Shown: piece by piece, positions 1 to 11,985 of the stretch
How the letters are laid out: each line of letters opens with the position of its first letter
Numbering within the stretch: the first letter of the stretch is position 1
Assembly: GCA_020747065.1 (NCBI GenBank)
Contig: JAGMVK010000009.1
Span: 1,612,001 to 1,676,000 of the forward strand
Source: Cadophora sp. MPI-SDFR-AT-0126
Lineage: Eukaryota > Ascomycota > Leotiomycetes > Helotiales > Ploettnerulaceae
Direction: 5' to 3'
DNA length: 64,000 nucleotides
Translations under genes and position numbers: made by a program
The notes under the pieces: model-generated
What the model was told of the DNA's origin: nothing
What the model saw: the letters and a program-made list of their open reading frames with translations, nothing else
Databases searched by the model: none

Positions 1-2804
1 CGCGAGGATGAGGAAGGGATGGAGATGTCGTTTAGGCGGATAGTGGTCATTGTTTCGGGATCTTCGAGGGCGAGGAGGGTGGGTTTGGGGATGGTGAATG
101 TTGATGTGAATTTGAAGACGAGGGTTACGTTCGTGAGAGGTGCTCGTTCGGAGGGCGGGATTGTCCAAGGTTGGCGCCAGGCCATGCCTTTGCGGGGGAG
201 TTTTAGGTGGGCACGGATGAGGTTGTCGATTCGGAGGACTTCGGTTGATGGAGAGAATGTATCGTTGGGAGAGGTGCTGAGTTTGTAGGAGGCGTAGTCG
301 AGGGTGAGGACGTTGGGCTCGGTGAGGACGATGCTTTCGAGTGTGAGGCATGGTGCCGGGAGAGAGATTTGGGCTGGTTGTGGAATGAGTTGGAGAGGAG
401 ACGAAGTAGAAGAGGGGAAGAGACGTAAGAGGAGACTGGCGCAGCCTTCGAAGCGATATGGGAAAGATGTCCATCCGTGTTTTTGGTGACTAGATATTGC
501 ACTCTCTGCTCCCGAAAAGGTGTCTAATTTGTCAACCCTCCAATTTCCCTTCAATGATACAGTAGCATCTACTGGATTTTGGCGATCGGTATTGCAGATG
601 AACACGAATCGCTCATCGCCGTCCTGGCGCATTTGATACAGCAGCTTATCCGCAAGTATGTTTTGACCTGTAGTCACTCGAAGTTCGCGATATGGTTCCA
701 GTACAGAGAGGATACTTTGCTCGCTCCAAAAGATATTCTTGCTCTGTTCGATGCTGGGACCTAGTAGTGACACCTTGGCATCCACGAATTCGGGGGCGCT
801 ACCTGCTATGATGACTTTCCCGCCTCGCTTGGTGAAGTTTTGGAGAATCTTCAAGGTTGAAGAGCGAATTGTTCGAAGGTTTGGGACGATTACTACATCG
901 TATTCGCATTCTCCTACCTGCAGTGTACTTCCGTGAGGTTTCTTGGGAACTTGGCCAGGTAGCAGACTTTCGGCTATGAAATCAAAATCGATGAGACCGT
1001 GGAGGAGCCATCTCGTCAGATCGGCAAAGGCCTGATCTCGACTAGACAGCTCGTCGCCGCTGCCATTTGGTCCGAATGCAAGCCAGTAACTCTCGATGGG
1101 ATGGACGACAGCTACCCTCGTCACTGCTTTACCTCTTGTCATCGCAACACCTGCTCGAGCGAAGTGATCCTCGACATACCCGTACTCTTTGTACCATGGG
1201 CTTTGGTAGCCAATGCAGGCGGGATAATCTCGCTTGCCTTCACCAGCCATACTCACCCAAGTGAGATGGTGAACTCGAAACGTGATTCCTAATGCCGCTT
1301 GCCAGTCCCCACAGCCTTTGTGGCCTTCGAACGTGAAGGTCCAATGTGTGACTCCGTAAATCTCAGACATAGTCCCTCTCGTTCCGTTCTGCCGTGAGAC
1401 GCTGGATGCTTGCTTTGCTGTATTGTACTCAACCCAATCGACTAGTAGGTCCATACCAGGCATTTCTTGATTTCTATAACAACGCATGGCTTCTCCTAGA
1501 GCAGTGGTTTGCGAATAGAGTGTAGGCTCTTCCATCATATGGCCGTTGAGCATCAAGTTGTTTGTTCTACACCATGTCGAGAGTTGATCCATGAATGCCG
1601 TGACGAATCTCTCTGCGACGTGATCGTGGAATTGGTGTCGGATTCTACTCGGAGTACCGTGAGGGAGATTCCAGAAAATTTGGGGCAAATTGGCGACGAT
1701 GTCTTCATCGTATGCTATCTTGAACGAGACTGGAAGGTCGGCTGTCCAAGGTAGAAAGACGTCGTCACCTGCTAATGGACTTGAAAGCTGCGTTTTAGTC
1801 GCAAACTGAGGTTCATCTGTGAAGATGCAGGGTACAGTGTTGCCAAACTTGTGGCCGATTTTGTGTTTGTATACTTCGTGGGTGGTTTTAATGAAACTCG
1901 AAATTGCTTCTGGGCTAAGGGTGTCGACGTAGGTTTGGTCATTGAACCATGGTGATCCGTTGTTGCTCTCCATGTATGCGTACCAAACATTGCTTCCGGT
2001 CTGGCCTTTCTTCAGCATCCGGCTGGACTTGAGGCAACCATTCTCATCAACTGTGTGAAGTCAGTATTGCTATACTCCTCAGACATGACAGCAGTTCAGC
2101 TCTTGTGGTGGTGTTTGTCACAGCCCAAACACAACATAAACTGCCGCTCGACGGCACTTACGAACAACATCATAGGTGGCCAGAAGATGGCCATTTTCAC
2201 TTCGAGATGCTCTTGCGGATGATGGTGATTGATTTCTTAACAATTAGCTTGAGTATGCTGGGCACATCTGGACATACCCGCCTAGATCCACAGTTCCATA
2301 AGGATGGCGTGTAAACAAGATATGTTTACCCTTATGTTCTGGGTTCTGCTTGATAACTTTGCCACCAGCACTTCCTGAAGGCCACCGATCGTCATCGTAG
2401 CTGAAATAGTAAGTGTTTGTAGAGAGGGCAGCTGCTACTGCGACTTACAGACATGCCAGCATGTTCTTGCTTTCTGCATACTCAACACAAGAAAGAACGA
2501 TATCCATGAATTCAGATCCTAGATACTCCGTATCCAGGCCCGTCCGAACATGCATGTGAAATCCACCCATTCCCATGTCGGCAAAGTTGTCGATTTGTCT
2601 CTTCAATTGCTCCTTTTCTAATTTTGTATTCCATGCCCATAACGGACATCCTCGATATTCCGAAGTCGGATTCTCGAACAATTTCTTACTGAATGCTTCC
2701 GAACTCTTCGGATATGTCAAAGGGTTGATCTTCGTCATCTCTAGGTCGTCTGCCACTTCCGGTTGTCCGTTGGCGGCATTGACAAAAGAACTCAAGTAAT
2801 CCAT
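1..2804 (-). CDS. GH106-like alpha-L-rhamnosidase, 3' end cut by window edge
   Basis: Minus-strand gene with its ATG at 2804. Exons read 2804-2449, 2400-2278, 2211-2162 and 2050 to the window edge. Introns have canonical GT-AG ends and phase is kept at each join. About 859 residues are visible and the C-terminus is missing. The N-terminal block has the SEYRG-P-WAWN signature, then an MGGFHMHVRTGL stretch and YDDDRWPSG at about residues 120-128. This arrangement is typical of GH106 retaining/inverting rhamnosidase-like proteins with an (alpha/beta)8 barrel. C-terminal parts look like accessory beta-sandwich domains. No signal peptide is seen, so a cytosolic enzyme is inferred. It would hydrolyse terminal alpha-L-rhamnose from plant glycosides or pectic side chains. 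Family assignment is from remembered motif resemblance; the substrate is unknown. The next gene is divergent, 227 bp away. Confidence 0.75.
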
Positions 2805-3031
2805 GGTGCGGACGAAACCCTTAAAGAGTTTGAATAGAGAAAGTACGAATTGGAAGACAATTCTTTCCCCATAGCTTACATATAGTCGAAGGGAGCTTCA
2901 CTAAATGAGGGGCAAATTCCAAAGTCTTTCACGTGACATTGGACGCCAAGAAAACACGAGCCGTGAGCCAGCGCGAACACCAAGTTCAAGACGCGCCGAA
3001 TATCAACACCGACATCTAGCATTTTCCCATC
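2805..3031. promoter_or_regulatory. Short divergent promoter between GH106-like and CENP-U genes
   Basis: These 227 bp separate two divergently transcribed start codons, so both promoters must lie here or overlap the 5' ends. No specific operator was recognised. Confidence 0.6.
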
Positions 3032-5116
3032 ATGACTTGTAAGTACCGTACGCCATTAGGATTCACTGACCTGTGCTAATAATGACAGCTCGCGAGGATC
3101 GCGTCCAGTCACGGCTCCGAGGAGCCCAGTATGTTACATCAATACCCCTCTAAGAAGCTTCCTGCTAACCAATACACAGGAGGCGTGAGATCAAAGAAGT
3201 TGACTTCGGCCTTACCTTTCCAGCTCTGCCAGCAGTCGCCAATCCTTCGATCGAAGCTCCGCAGAATGAGTTACCGCAAACAGAACTCCCTCCCCAACGG
3301 TCAAGTCGACAAACTCCTACTAGGGTTCCTCCACCGGTCCCAGTAGTGACCCAGGATATCGCCCGCGTATCCCAAAGCACAAACGATGCAAACACATCTG
3401 CGAAGAGAAGGAAGTTGGATAGCGATATACCGCCTACCTCCTCTCGAAGCACTCGATCACAGAACCCACCTCGACGCGACATCTATGCAATCGAGACAGA
3501 ACCGAATGCAGAGCCAGAGCAAGAGCAGGACTCATCAATTCTGGAACCGGCAGCCGGCCCCATTGAGCAAGATGTGGGCAATAACGATGAACTTGGTGGG
3601 CTCCCTGAACCGTCTCTTTTGGACGTTACAGAGCAGTCAGTCGAAGTAGTAGCAGAAACTATTCTTGACCCAGAACAGCCTTCCACAATTGCATCCCCAA
3701 TCAGACCGAATAGAACGCCATTGGCTTCGCAAACGTTCGATGAGGTTACGGAGAGTCCAAGAAATGCACCTGGAAGTGGTCGTAGGCAACGTGTGGCAGT
3801 TAGTGCGACCCTCCAAACAAGTTCGCAGTTACAACGGATACAGGATGCAGACGCGGCAACTCCCCCTACCCGGACAAAACGCAGGAGAGGAGAAACGAGT
3901 GTCTCACCACGAATTCGAGCAAGTCAAGAGCCTTCAGCTGCCGACGAAATGGATGAATTGTCACCAGAACAGCCTATTCGCCGTACACGCAAGCCAAGGA
4001 TTGTTCAGAGGCCAGTGCCGGAACAGGAGAACACAGAGGATGTTGAAGGTGACGAGGCAGAAGCTATAGACGATGAGGAAGCTGCTACGGTGCTGAAGAA
4101 GAACCACGGTCCTCGAACCTCGAAACGCTTCGCAGCTGCATCTCCAGATCTGGATACGCTGAATACTTCTAGTGTGCTGGAGGTTAGACCGTCGAGGAAA
4201 CGACCACGAGCAGAATCTAGTCCGGTGCAACAACGAAATCCAAGGAAAGCCGCTCCAAAATCCCAGGCGTCAAAAAAGACGGCGAAGAAGCCCGGAAAGC
4301 AGGTACATGCCAGAGGAGGTCCTGTTCCTGTTACGATTCACCGCTTGACACTGCCCCCTCTCTACGATGAGAAAGAAACCGATGTAGACATCCTCAATGC
4401 AGAAATGCCTCACATGAAACGATCAGGCGTCAGTGCCATTGACGTGTTAAGTTCAATCTGTAAAGAAATTGTTGGGATCCAGCTTGGCTCCCTGGAGCAG
4501 ATGGGAAATAGTTGCGAGGATTCGGCATCGAGGCGGGAGTACAAAACAAAGTGGAATGCTGTGGAAGCATTTGGAAAGGAGCTTCAATTACGACTCCTCA
4601 CACAGGTAATTACTCACTACCTCTGGTATTATAGTTACTGACCATATTGGAGGCAATCAATCTTGACAATGCCTATTCTCTGGAACGAAGAGTTAGAGAC
4701 GCATTGAAAAAGAAGAATGCCTTACGCGAAGAAGTCCTTCAGGTTCGGAAAGAGCGAGAGCAAGTCGCTCTTCGTATGGACGAGATTCGAATGAAGCATG
4801 AAAGAGAAAAGATAAATGCACAGGTCAGCATCGAACTCTATCATTTGTCGTCCCATACTGACTTCTTATACAGAACAGAGACAGTCTGAACGCCGCTGTT
4901 CATGACATAGAAATGGCTATCGAGATGGGCAAGTCGAATCAGACTTCCGCAAACATTGATCACTCCACTGACTTGGTCGGCATGGAATTGCTCATCAAGC
5001 GGGTAGCTGGTGAGGTCAGCGTTCAGGGGCATTCGGGAGGTATCCTGAAGGAGATCAAGGAATTCAATGCGTTCCTCGAGCGGGCTGCATTGGCGTTGGA
5101 GGCCAAGAGAATTTGA
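3032..5116 (+). CDS. Inner kinetochore protein CENP-U/Ame1/Mis17 homologue
   Basis: Five exons are inferred: 3032-3038, 3089-3128, 3180-4605, 4653-4823 and 4874-5116, giving 628 residues. The first exon is only 7 nt. Residues 1 to about 390 are low-complexity, acidic and rich in S/P/R. Basic KRRK and AT-hook-like patches suggest a nuclear, DNA- or histone-associated protein. From about residue 398 a conserved region starts at PVTIHRLTLPP and continues through AIDVLSSICKE. A long charged coiled coil with KEREQVALRMDEIR and RDSLNAAVHDIE follows. This matches what I remember of the Ame1/CENP-U C-terminal domain, which pairs with CENP-Q/Okp1 in the COMA/CCAN complex at centromeres. Intron 3 could end at 4634 (29 nt, too short) or 4652 (47 nt); the latter was chosen, with a CTGAC branch point. 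Confidence 0.8.
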
Positions 5117-5585
5117 GGGCAGGAATGAATATGATACCCATGGAAATGGATTTTACAACACTGACGCTCCCCAAAGTCTCAGCATGCATTGTTCTTATTG
5201 TGCCCGAACTCCTCAGTTCTTGCAGCACCGAAAGTTGCTATGATAACAGGCTAGGAGTACATCGGCTTTCATCGAAGTATGTTCTGCTGGTGATATCCAT
5301 TGAACTAGGCATGTTCCCAAAGCGGACTCGTGAGGGCTTTCCCCACCCCGCCTACATCCGCTAGTTCGAGATCCTCGACGTCAACAAAGCAACAAAGGTT
5401 TATGACGATTTGGCTCTTTGAATACCTTCGTTCCGAATATCTATCACCTCATCGGCACTTCTCAAGTCTTGACAGTTTGGCTCTAAAACAAGACTGAACG
5501 TGCCCGCTCGTGGGGGCGACATCGGATTCTTTTATTTACACAGCATAAGCCTCGGTTCAATCCAACCATCATTGATCCTATCGAG
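5117..5585. other. Intergenic region between CENP-U and the 317-aa gene
   Basis: About 470 bp holding the 3' flank of the CENP-U gene and the promoter of the next gene. No other gene, RNA or repeat was recognised. Confidence 0.6.
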
Positions 5586-6592
5586 ATGAAACGACGAGCA
5601 CGGCCAGCTGCCATGGAAGATGCAGATCCCGAAACGGATGAAGCAATACCCAACACGAGGACCGATGCCTCGATTTTTTCACAGACCAAGGAACCAACGA
5701 CCCCAAAGAGTGCTCCCAAGAGAAAGAGAAATGCATCCACTCTGAATCATATGCAATCAGTATACAAGGGCCTTATTGTCGATATCGTACCCGAGAGCTT
5801 CGATGGGCTGTTGACCATCCTTGCGGGGGAGCATGATGATAATGATATCGTTTGGAGAAAATCTGGCAAACATCGAGTTTTCTTCTGCGCTGGTATGCAA
5901 GCCTCTTCACATCATGAACCTTACGACAGCTTACCGAAATACCAGATAAGGTCGTCAATGGCGAGGCGAATACATACGTTAACCGCGAAATCAGCATCTC
6001 GAAAGCTGACCTTGACAAACGGAACCCTAAGTTGTTGATAGGGCAAAGGGTGTATAATACCTTCGGCGCCATCGAGCTCAAGGCACATCAGCTTCTCTTC
6101 GGTCCAAGCATTGTTTTGAACGAGCCATACGTATTCCTCAGACTCGGTGACGAGATTACAGGCGCAGGATGCCCTGATCTACACTGCACATTCCGTTTTG
6201 TCGAAGATTGGGAATCCACTGCACGACAAGCAAACACCACACGCTTCGACCAGAATCTCACAGTCAATGTCTCGCACGCAGACGTCCAAGCTGACCGCAA
6301 AATCACGTACGATCTACAGAACAAGAGGATAGCGAAAGCGGGCGTCAAACCAGCACTGGGAATCCAGGTTTCCGCAGCTGAGATTTTCCCACGTCCACCT
6401 TCGCTATCTGCGGCGTCTTTTCAGTTTCGAAATAGGAGGATGACGAGATCTTCTTTTGCTGAGAATGGAATCATTAAAGTTTCGTCTGGGCAGCAGAGGA
6501 GTGTGTCGGTTAAGTTGATTGGCGTGGGAGATAAGATTGGAGATGCGGAGTTGAAGGCTGATGTTAATGTTCAGTTTCTATTGACGGGGTAG
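5586..6592 (+). CDS. Hypothetical protein, probably nuclear, 317 aa
   Basis: Two exons, 5586-5892 and 5946-6592, joined over a 53-nt intron (GTATGC...CCAG). Using the AG at 5944-5945 restores the frame; the earlier AG at 5928-5929 leads to a stop. The N-terminal 50 residues are basic and polar with a PKRKR nuclear-localisation-like patch. The rest is a single beta-rich-looking globular region containing LNEPYVFLRLGDE and TFRFVEDWES. No catalytic motif or membrane segment is visible, and I do not recognise the family. It lies 470 bp downstream of the CENP-U gene on the same strand, but that is not evidence of shared function. Confidence 0.7.
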
Positions 6593-7428
6593 CGAGGTGA
6601 CTGGTCTTCTGAATGGACTGGCTTTTACTTATTCCTCTTGATATCAAGGGCGCAAGACTCCGTGGCCGTAGTAAGCCTACTATGAATTGTCGTTGTTCTG
6701 TCTTCCTAGTCCCCTCCTCGGACTGTACACAAGGGAGTGTTTTTGTACCTGTCTACGCCTCGAGGTTTGAATTGCCTGCAAGCATTTCGCGGTCTGCACA
6801 ACTTCACTCTAAAGTTGGGGTCTATCTGTAGTAATCTGGGCCTCGCCTGCTAGTGAATCTCTCAGATCAAACAAATCTTCCATCGTCCTCCATTGAAATG
6901 CTCAATTCGTGCTCGAGTCGTTATTTCTTTGCAACATTCGACACAATCCTATCCCGATCAGCGCCTGTATCATCGCGAAGTTACAACATCACCAGCATTT
7001 CACAACTTCCACCTTACCTGGATATTCCAATTCCAGGATGACAATTCCTTTTCTTTCATCTGGCCTTGCGACGATCTCCAGAGCCCCAGCAACGGCCATC
7101 TTCCGATAAGTAAGCTGCATCTTGCCATATAGCGCTTACTGTTGACACATGCCCAGTGCTAAGACGTCATCTGTGCATGTAAGATCTTACCCTAATTCCA
7201 CATCTTCCGTTAACCTGTTTCCCGAAAATATCAAAAACATTTCGCTCGAGGCCGTAGAGTATGAATTGCTCTGTTCCTTCTCGAATTGACGAAGCACCAA
7301 ACTGTTGATTCAGAAGAACATTCGGTTAAACTGGACCCAAAGCTTCAACCAACCCGACATCATCCAAACACTTAGCTCTATACTACTATACAAGTCAAGC
7401 TCTGCTGTCTAGAAATCACCAAGTAGAT
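6593..7428. other. Intergenic region upstream of the GMC oxidoreductase
   Basis: About 840 bp. Short open frames at 6613-7132 show no family resemblance and no consistent splice structure. The distal part presumably carries the promoter of the GMC gene. Confidence 0.55.
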
Positions 7429-9302
7429 ATGGCAGGGGAAAAATTTGACTTCATAATTATTGGAGGTTTTTCTCTCCTTCGCTTCAAACAGCCACCAACT
7501 TACATCCTTTACAGGCGGTACATCCGGCTGCGCACTTGCCTCCCAGCTGGCTGATACACCATCACGTCCATCCGTACTGCTTATCGAGTCCGGGACAACA
7601 AACTCGTCGCCGTCTCTCCGAACGCCAGAGTCTCGCTGGACGACGTGTTTGACCGAGCCGGACCTGAATTGGAACGATGTAATTAATGCACAGCCTCAAC
7701 TCCACAACCGCATATTGCCATGCTTCAGAGGAAAAGGCCTGGGTGGGAGCTCGGCAATCAATTTCTCGAATTGGATTGTGGGTTCTAGGGAGGATTTTGA
7801 TGATTTAGCTGAGCGCGTTGGCGATAATACGTGGAGGTGGGATGGTAAGGGAGGGGTAAAGGAGAGGTTAAGGCGTGTGGAGAGGTTGCATTTGCGGAAG
7901 GATATTGAGGTCGGCAGTGTTGATGAATTCAGAGTCTTAGACGGACTCAGTTTGAAAAGACATTCAAAGGAAGGGAAGGTAGATATGAGTTTTGGGGACC
8001 CAGCCATACCGAAATGGGCGGAAATCTTGTTTGATGCAGCAAGAGAGCAAGGTGTAGGTATTTACCTCCTTCATTGTCTTTAAGGCGATTTCGAGAAAGA
8101 TTTAATGATTGACGGAAATAGGTCAAAATCAACGGCGACATCAACTCAGGCGATCCAACAGGCTGGGGACTGTGTCCTTCAACCTACCATAACGGCTCTC
8201 GTGTCACAGCAGCAACTGCTTACTTATCGTCACCTCCAGCGAATCTCACTATTCTAGCTTCGACATCCGTCTCCCGGGTCCTGTTCCGCTCGGACTCTGG
8301 AACCAAGAGAGCCATTGGTGTTCAGACTTCTGAAGGTCAAGACTTCAGAGCTGCCAAAGAAGTCATCCTCTCAGCTGGAGCCATTAACTCTCCGAAACTG
8401 CTCTTACTATCCGGCATCGGGCCACGAGACCTGCTCGAAGACTTTGGGATTGAGGTCGTGAGCGAAGTACCAGGTGTCGGAAAGAATCTGAAAGATCATC
8501 CGATGGCGACCATCACTTTGCTCTTTAAAACTACCTCTGCAGATTTGGTCCCAGCCGAGAGGGCGACAAATCCAGAATATGATGTCGGGACTCCAATGCC
8601 CTCTGCATATGTTTCCCCTCCTGCAATTCTCGCTTCCAAAGAATTCTCCAACTTGCCGACCAAAACCCAGCAGCATCTCCGAAAAGTACCGCTCGCCGAA
8701 TATGGCGCCAACAACCTCCCAATGACCATCCCTCCTGATTCCGTACCGGCAGAAGCCAAAATTATAACAATCTTCACAGCGCTGCAGAACACCCAATCAC
8801 CTAGTTCGGTGAAGCTAGCATCGTCCGATCCAGCTGAGGCACCCAAGATAGACTTGCGAATTCTCGAACATGAATACGATCGTCGCGTAGCTATTGAAGG
8901 CATGCGGTCGCTCTTGAAATTCGTGAAGTCGCCTGCACTAGGCGATAAAGTCGAGAAGATGCTAGAGGGACCAAAAAGTGAGAGCGACGAAGATATTTTG
9001 GAGCACTGGAGAGCGACTGCTATTCCTTTTTTCCATTTTGGGGGGACATGTCGGATGGGGAGAGATGGTGGGGATGAAGAGGTTGTTGTGGATCATGAAT
9101 TCAAGGTTAGAGGAGTAGAGGGTCTGAGGGTTGTGGATTTGAGTGTGGTGCCTGTACTTGGGTGTGGTCATACTTCGGCTATGGCATATTTACTGGTGAG
9201 CTCTGGTTGAAACTTCTTGGAAAATATTAGTATTTCGGTTGACTAACTGGAAATTAGGGCGAGCTGGCTTCTGAAAAGATTGCCAGAGAGTATGGACTGT
9301 AG
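7429..9302 (+). CDS. GMC-family FAD oxidoreductase (choline dehydrogenase / glucose oxidase type)
   Basis: Four exons, 7429-7465, 7515-8053, 8122-9195 and 9258-9302, encode 564 residues. The N-terminus carries the FAD-binding Rossmann motif GGGTSG (residues 12-17) and an ES acidic turn after the second strand. The GMC signature RGKGLGGSSAINF and the second signature GAINSPKLLLLSGIG follow. Near the C-terminus HFGGTCRMG and GCGHTSAMAY supply the two conserved active-site positions, both histidine here. No secretion signal is present, which suggests a cytosolic or peroxisomal enzyme. GMC members oxidise alcohols, sugars or aromatic alcohols using FAD; the substrate cannot be read from the sequence. 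It lies between the GH106 gene and the saponin hydrolase, so a role in processing glycoside aglycones or sugars is possible but unproven. Confidence 0.9.
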
Positions 9303-9586
9303 TTTGATTCATCCTTCTGCCCTACAGAACGCAACCTCCATCTGAATTTTGGTCACTGTCTCGTGTAAGAAATCTTCCAGTAGTCTTGAACAACGAAATG
9401 GCTGCGGACCCGTCGAGCTCTATCCACTGGAACTTGATTGCTATTCCTAATGCCCAATCTCACCACTTCACATCTTCTCATTCGATTGCAGCGTTACTAC
9501 CCACAATTCGTTAAGGGACCCGAGGCTTGGCTTCTTGTTTGTTGAAATTCATGCCATGGCTTCAAGCCATAGTTCAATAATGCCTC

Positions 9587-10699
9587 TCAATGAGGAGCGC
9601 GATTCAAATAGAACGAGCAAGTAAGATTTGCGTGAGCATAGTCGAAGGCATCCAGATACCCAATCAACTGAGTCACAGCGGCGCATACCACCAGGATATG
9701 AAAGATTGCGTGGGATCCACATAGATCGAATTTGCCAGGATATCGACTTTCGGGAAACCTGGTCTTCCATGCGTGTTAGGTCCATTTCTCCCTTGTACTG
9801 TATTCGGAACTGGGAAACTTACTACATAAAACGCAATTCCGGAAAGAAGGCAGCCTGCTTTTGCCATCGTATAGGGCAAAGCTTTTCTCACCATCTGCGT
9901 CATACCGAACACCCTTAGTCCATGGATCAAGGGCGCGACACCACACAAGCTAGTCGCCACGAACATCAGTGCATGGAAGAGGCGATACTTCGTGTCCTAA
10001 TACTTAGAATGCATCGTCATGAAGATGGCTAATCCTCCGAAAAGGCCAACCTATCAAGAGAAGAACGAAGGTCAGGTACCTGGTATAGAATAAGGGAACT
10101 AATATATGCACATGGAGATTACTAACCGCAAATCAATAGATATTGCGTGGCAGAGGCTCGCACCAGAAGACCATGTGTATCCCTAAAACAAGGTCGCCAA
10201 GTATGAACATCACTACCCCCAGCATGTCTAGCCGTAGGCATAGATGCTCCACATGCTGGGAGAGGTTCATCAAAGTATGGTACGTCGCCGACATCGATAG
10301 GCACATTACAGCCGCTAACATGAAAATAGAGAAAGCAATAATATCCGCGCTAGTGACTCCGGAATATGTGCTGATGAAGTACTTCTGGATATACCACTCG
10401 CCGAGTAGGAAGACCACGGCCAGGACGAGATGGGAGTAGATGTTGACCGATTCATTGTGGAAGTATAACTAGCTGTAGAATGAAGTACGAGCCGAGCCTG
10501 AAATTAGTCGATAGCCGTGAAGAACCCATTGATTGGACTCATGTCGGAACCATTCCGGCGTCTCATCGAAGGAGAGAAGAATTGGGCGTCCTGTCTTGCC
10601 GACTTTGGGCGCGGATTCGTCAATGCTCAGCATTCCCGGCCCTTTGTGTGTCGCTGGCCGTTGTGGGAGTGGAACTCGAAGGCGGGAAGCAGACGCCAT
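9587..10699 (-). pseudogene. Broken PAQR / hemolysin-III (Izh-type) membrane receptor gene
   Basis: The minus strand encodes a recognisable PAQR protein: TPEWFR...GYRLISGS, FHNESVNIYSHLV, SATYHTLMNLS, LDMLGVVMFILGD, LIHGL, then GSHAIFHILVVCAAV. These are the conserved motifs of seven-helix adiponectin-receptor/Izh proteins. The frame is interrupted by three stops where the family keeps a codon. They are TAG at 10469-10471 (in place of a Trp before LYFHNE), TGA at 10133-10135 (in place of a Trp after RNIY) and TAG at 9997-9999 (after HSKY). The sequence resumes in the same frame after each. Two short introns (about 10126-10050 and 9829-9768) still look spliceable, and the terminal stop is at 9587-9589. 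All three changes fit single G-to-A or C-to-T transitions. Inactive gene most likely; a truncated product is conceivable. Confidence 0.8.
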
Positions 10700-11985
10700 G
10701 GATTTACTGCCGTTCCTGATGAAAATACAAGTACTGTAAAGAGGCTGTACTTTGAGAACTCGAAGTGGAAAGGCAAGACAGAGGGAGAGGTTTTCCATCA
10801 GCTTTTTTTCCCCCCGCAACAGTGAACAAGTTAGCGTCCTTGATCCACAGGCCGATGTGCAATATTCCTGCCAAAGCAATGGCGGAATTGAGTCACGAGG
10901 TGAATGTGAGCTTGCATTTATACTTGTACTTTAAGTGTTACCTTTGCAATTGATTTAAAAATATTTCCTGTCGAAGGACATTCATTTGTAATGAAAGCGT
11001 CTAGGCGTGCCTTTGACCTTTCGTTTACCAACATGCCTGGATTGTTTTCCTTTGTTTCTCCCTATTAAGAGAACCCCCTATCGACAAATTACAAATGTAT
11101 TAATTCGATCGACTGCCATAATGAGATGTGACTCACGTCACGCCTAATATCTAGTCGTTGAATCTTGTAGTCCGTACAATGCCACCGCCATCCTGTCAGC
11201 TTGTGATATACGCCCATGCCTTCCCCTAACTTATTCCTCGCTCCCTTGGACCCTTGGAAACTCGACTTCTGCATCTTCACACTGCTATATAAGCAGCCAC
11301 ATACAATCACCATACAGACCTGCGCCTCGATAATGTGAGTTGAATCCACATATATTCTCTGTACATTGTGTGCAGTTTTAATGTAGAGTAATTGCCGCTG
11401 CCATTGCCCAACTTTCCAAACTAGGCAAAATGAAAGAGCAACCCGTCAAGCGAGAATGCCGCTGGAGCTCGCAACGGATACTCCACAAGACTCCCACTTC
11501 CCATGGGATAGTTTAATACTGACAGCAATTCTGGCGAAGAGCCAACTCTGAATCGATGTTGGAGACGCACTGCAAGCCATGCATCTGCTTATGAATCGGC
11601 GTGGAAGGCCCGAATCTTTCTTTTTATAGTCAAGGAATATGAAAACAAGGCATAGGGAACGATTGAGAACGATGTTTGTGCTTTTTATATATGAACTTTG
11701 AGCGATGGATGTCAGTGTAATTCGGCAGCAAGTACTAGCTTATTTGAAAAAAAAAAAAAAAAAAATTCGAGCTGAGGTTATCCTTCATCCTAGCTCTACG
11801 TCAAATCTGAGCCAAGAAATACCTCACCTCTCAGAGCGGATACTTACAACATTCAAAATTAGCCTCAGGGTTTTCTCTGCATTTTGCCTGCTTTATTTTC
11901 TCCTAAATTACAAGATTTCCGCCACCGCCTCCAGAAAATAGCACAACGAAGTCCTCGTCACGATGAAACTTGATCAAATTTCCTC
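10700..11985. other. Intergenic region with a 19-nt poly-A tract
   Basis: About 1.3 kb between the PAQR pseudogene start and the 3' end of the saponin-hydrolase gene. It is relatively AT-rich and holds an uninterrupted A run at 11747-11765. No gene or transposon ends were recognised. Confidence 0.55.

Noticed and set aside
203..502. 99-codon minus frame in the GH106 region
   Set aside because: It is out of frame with the conserved GH106 reading frame, which is open through the same bases.
4606..4634. 29-nt intron alternative in the CENP-U gene
   Set aside because: In frame, but too short for fungal splicing; the 47-nt alternative has a branch point.
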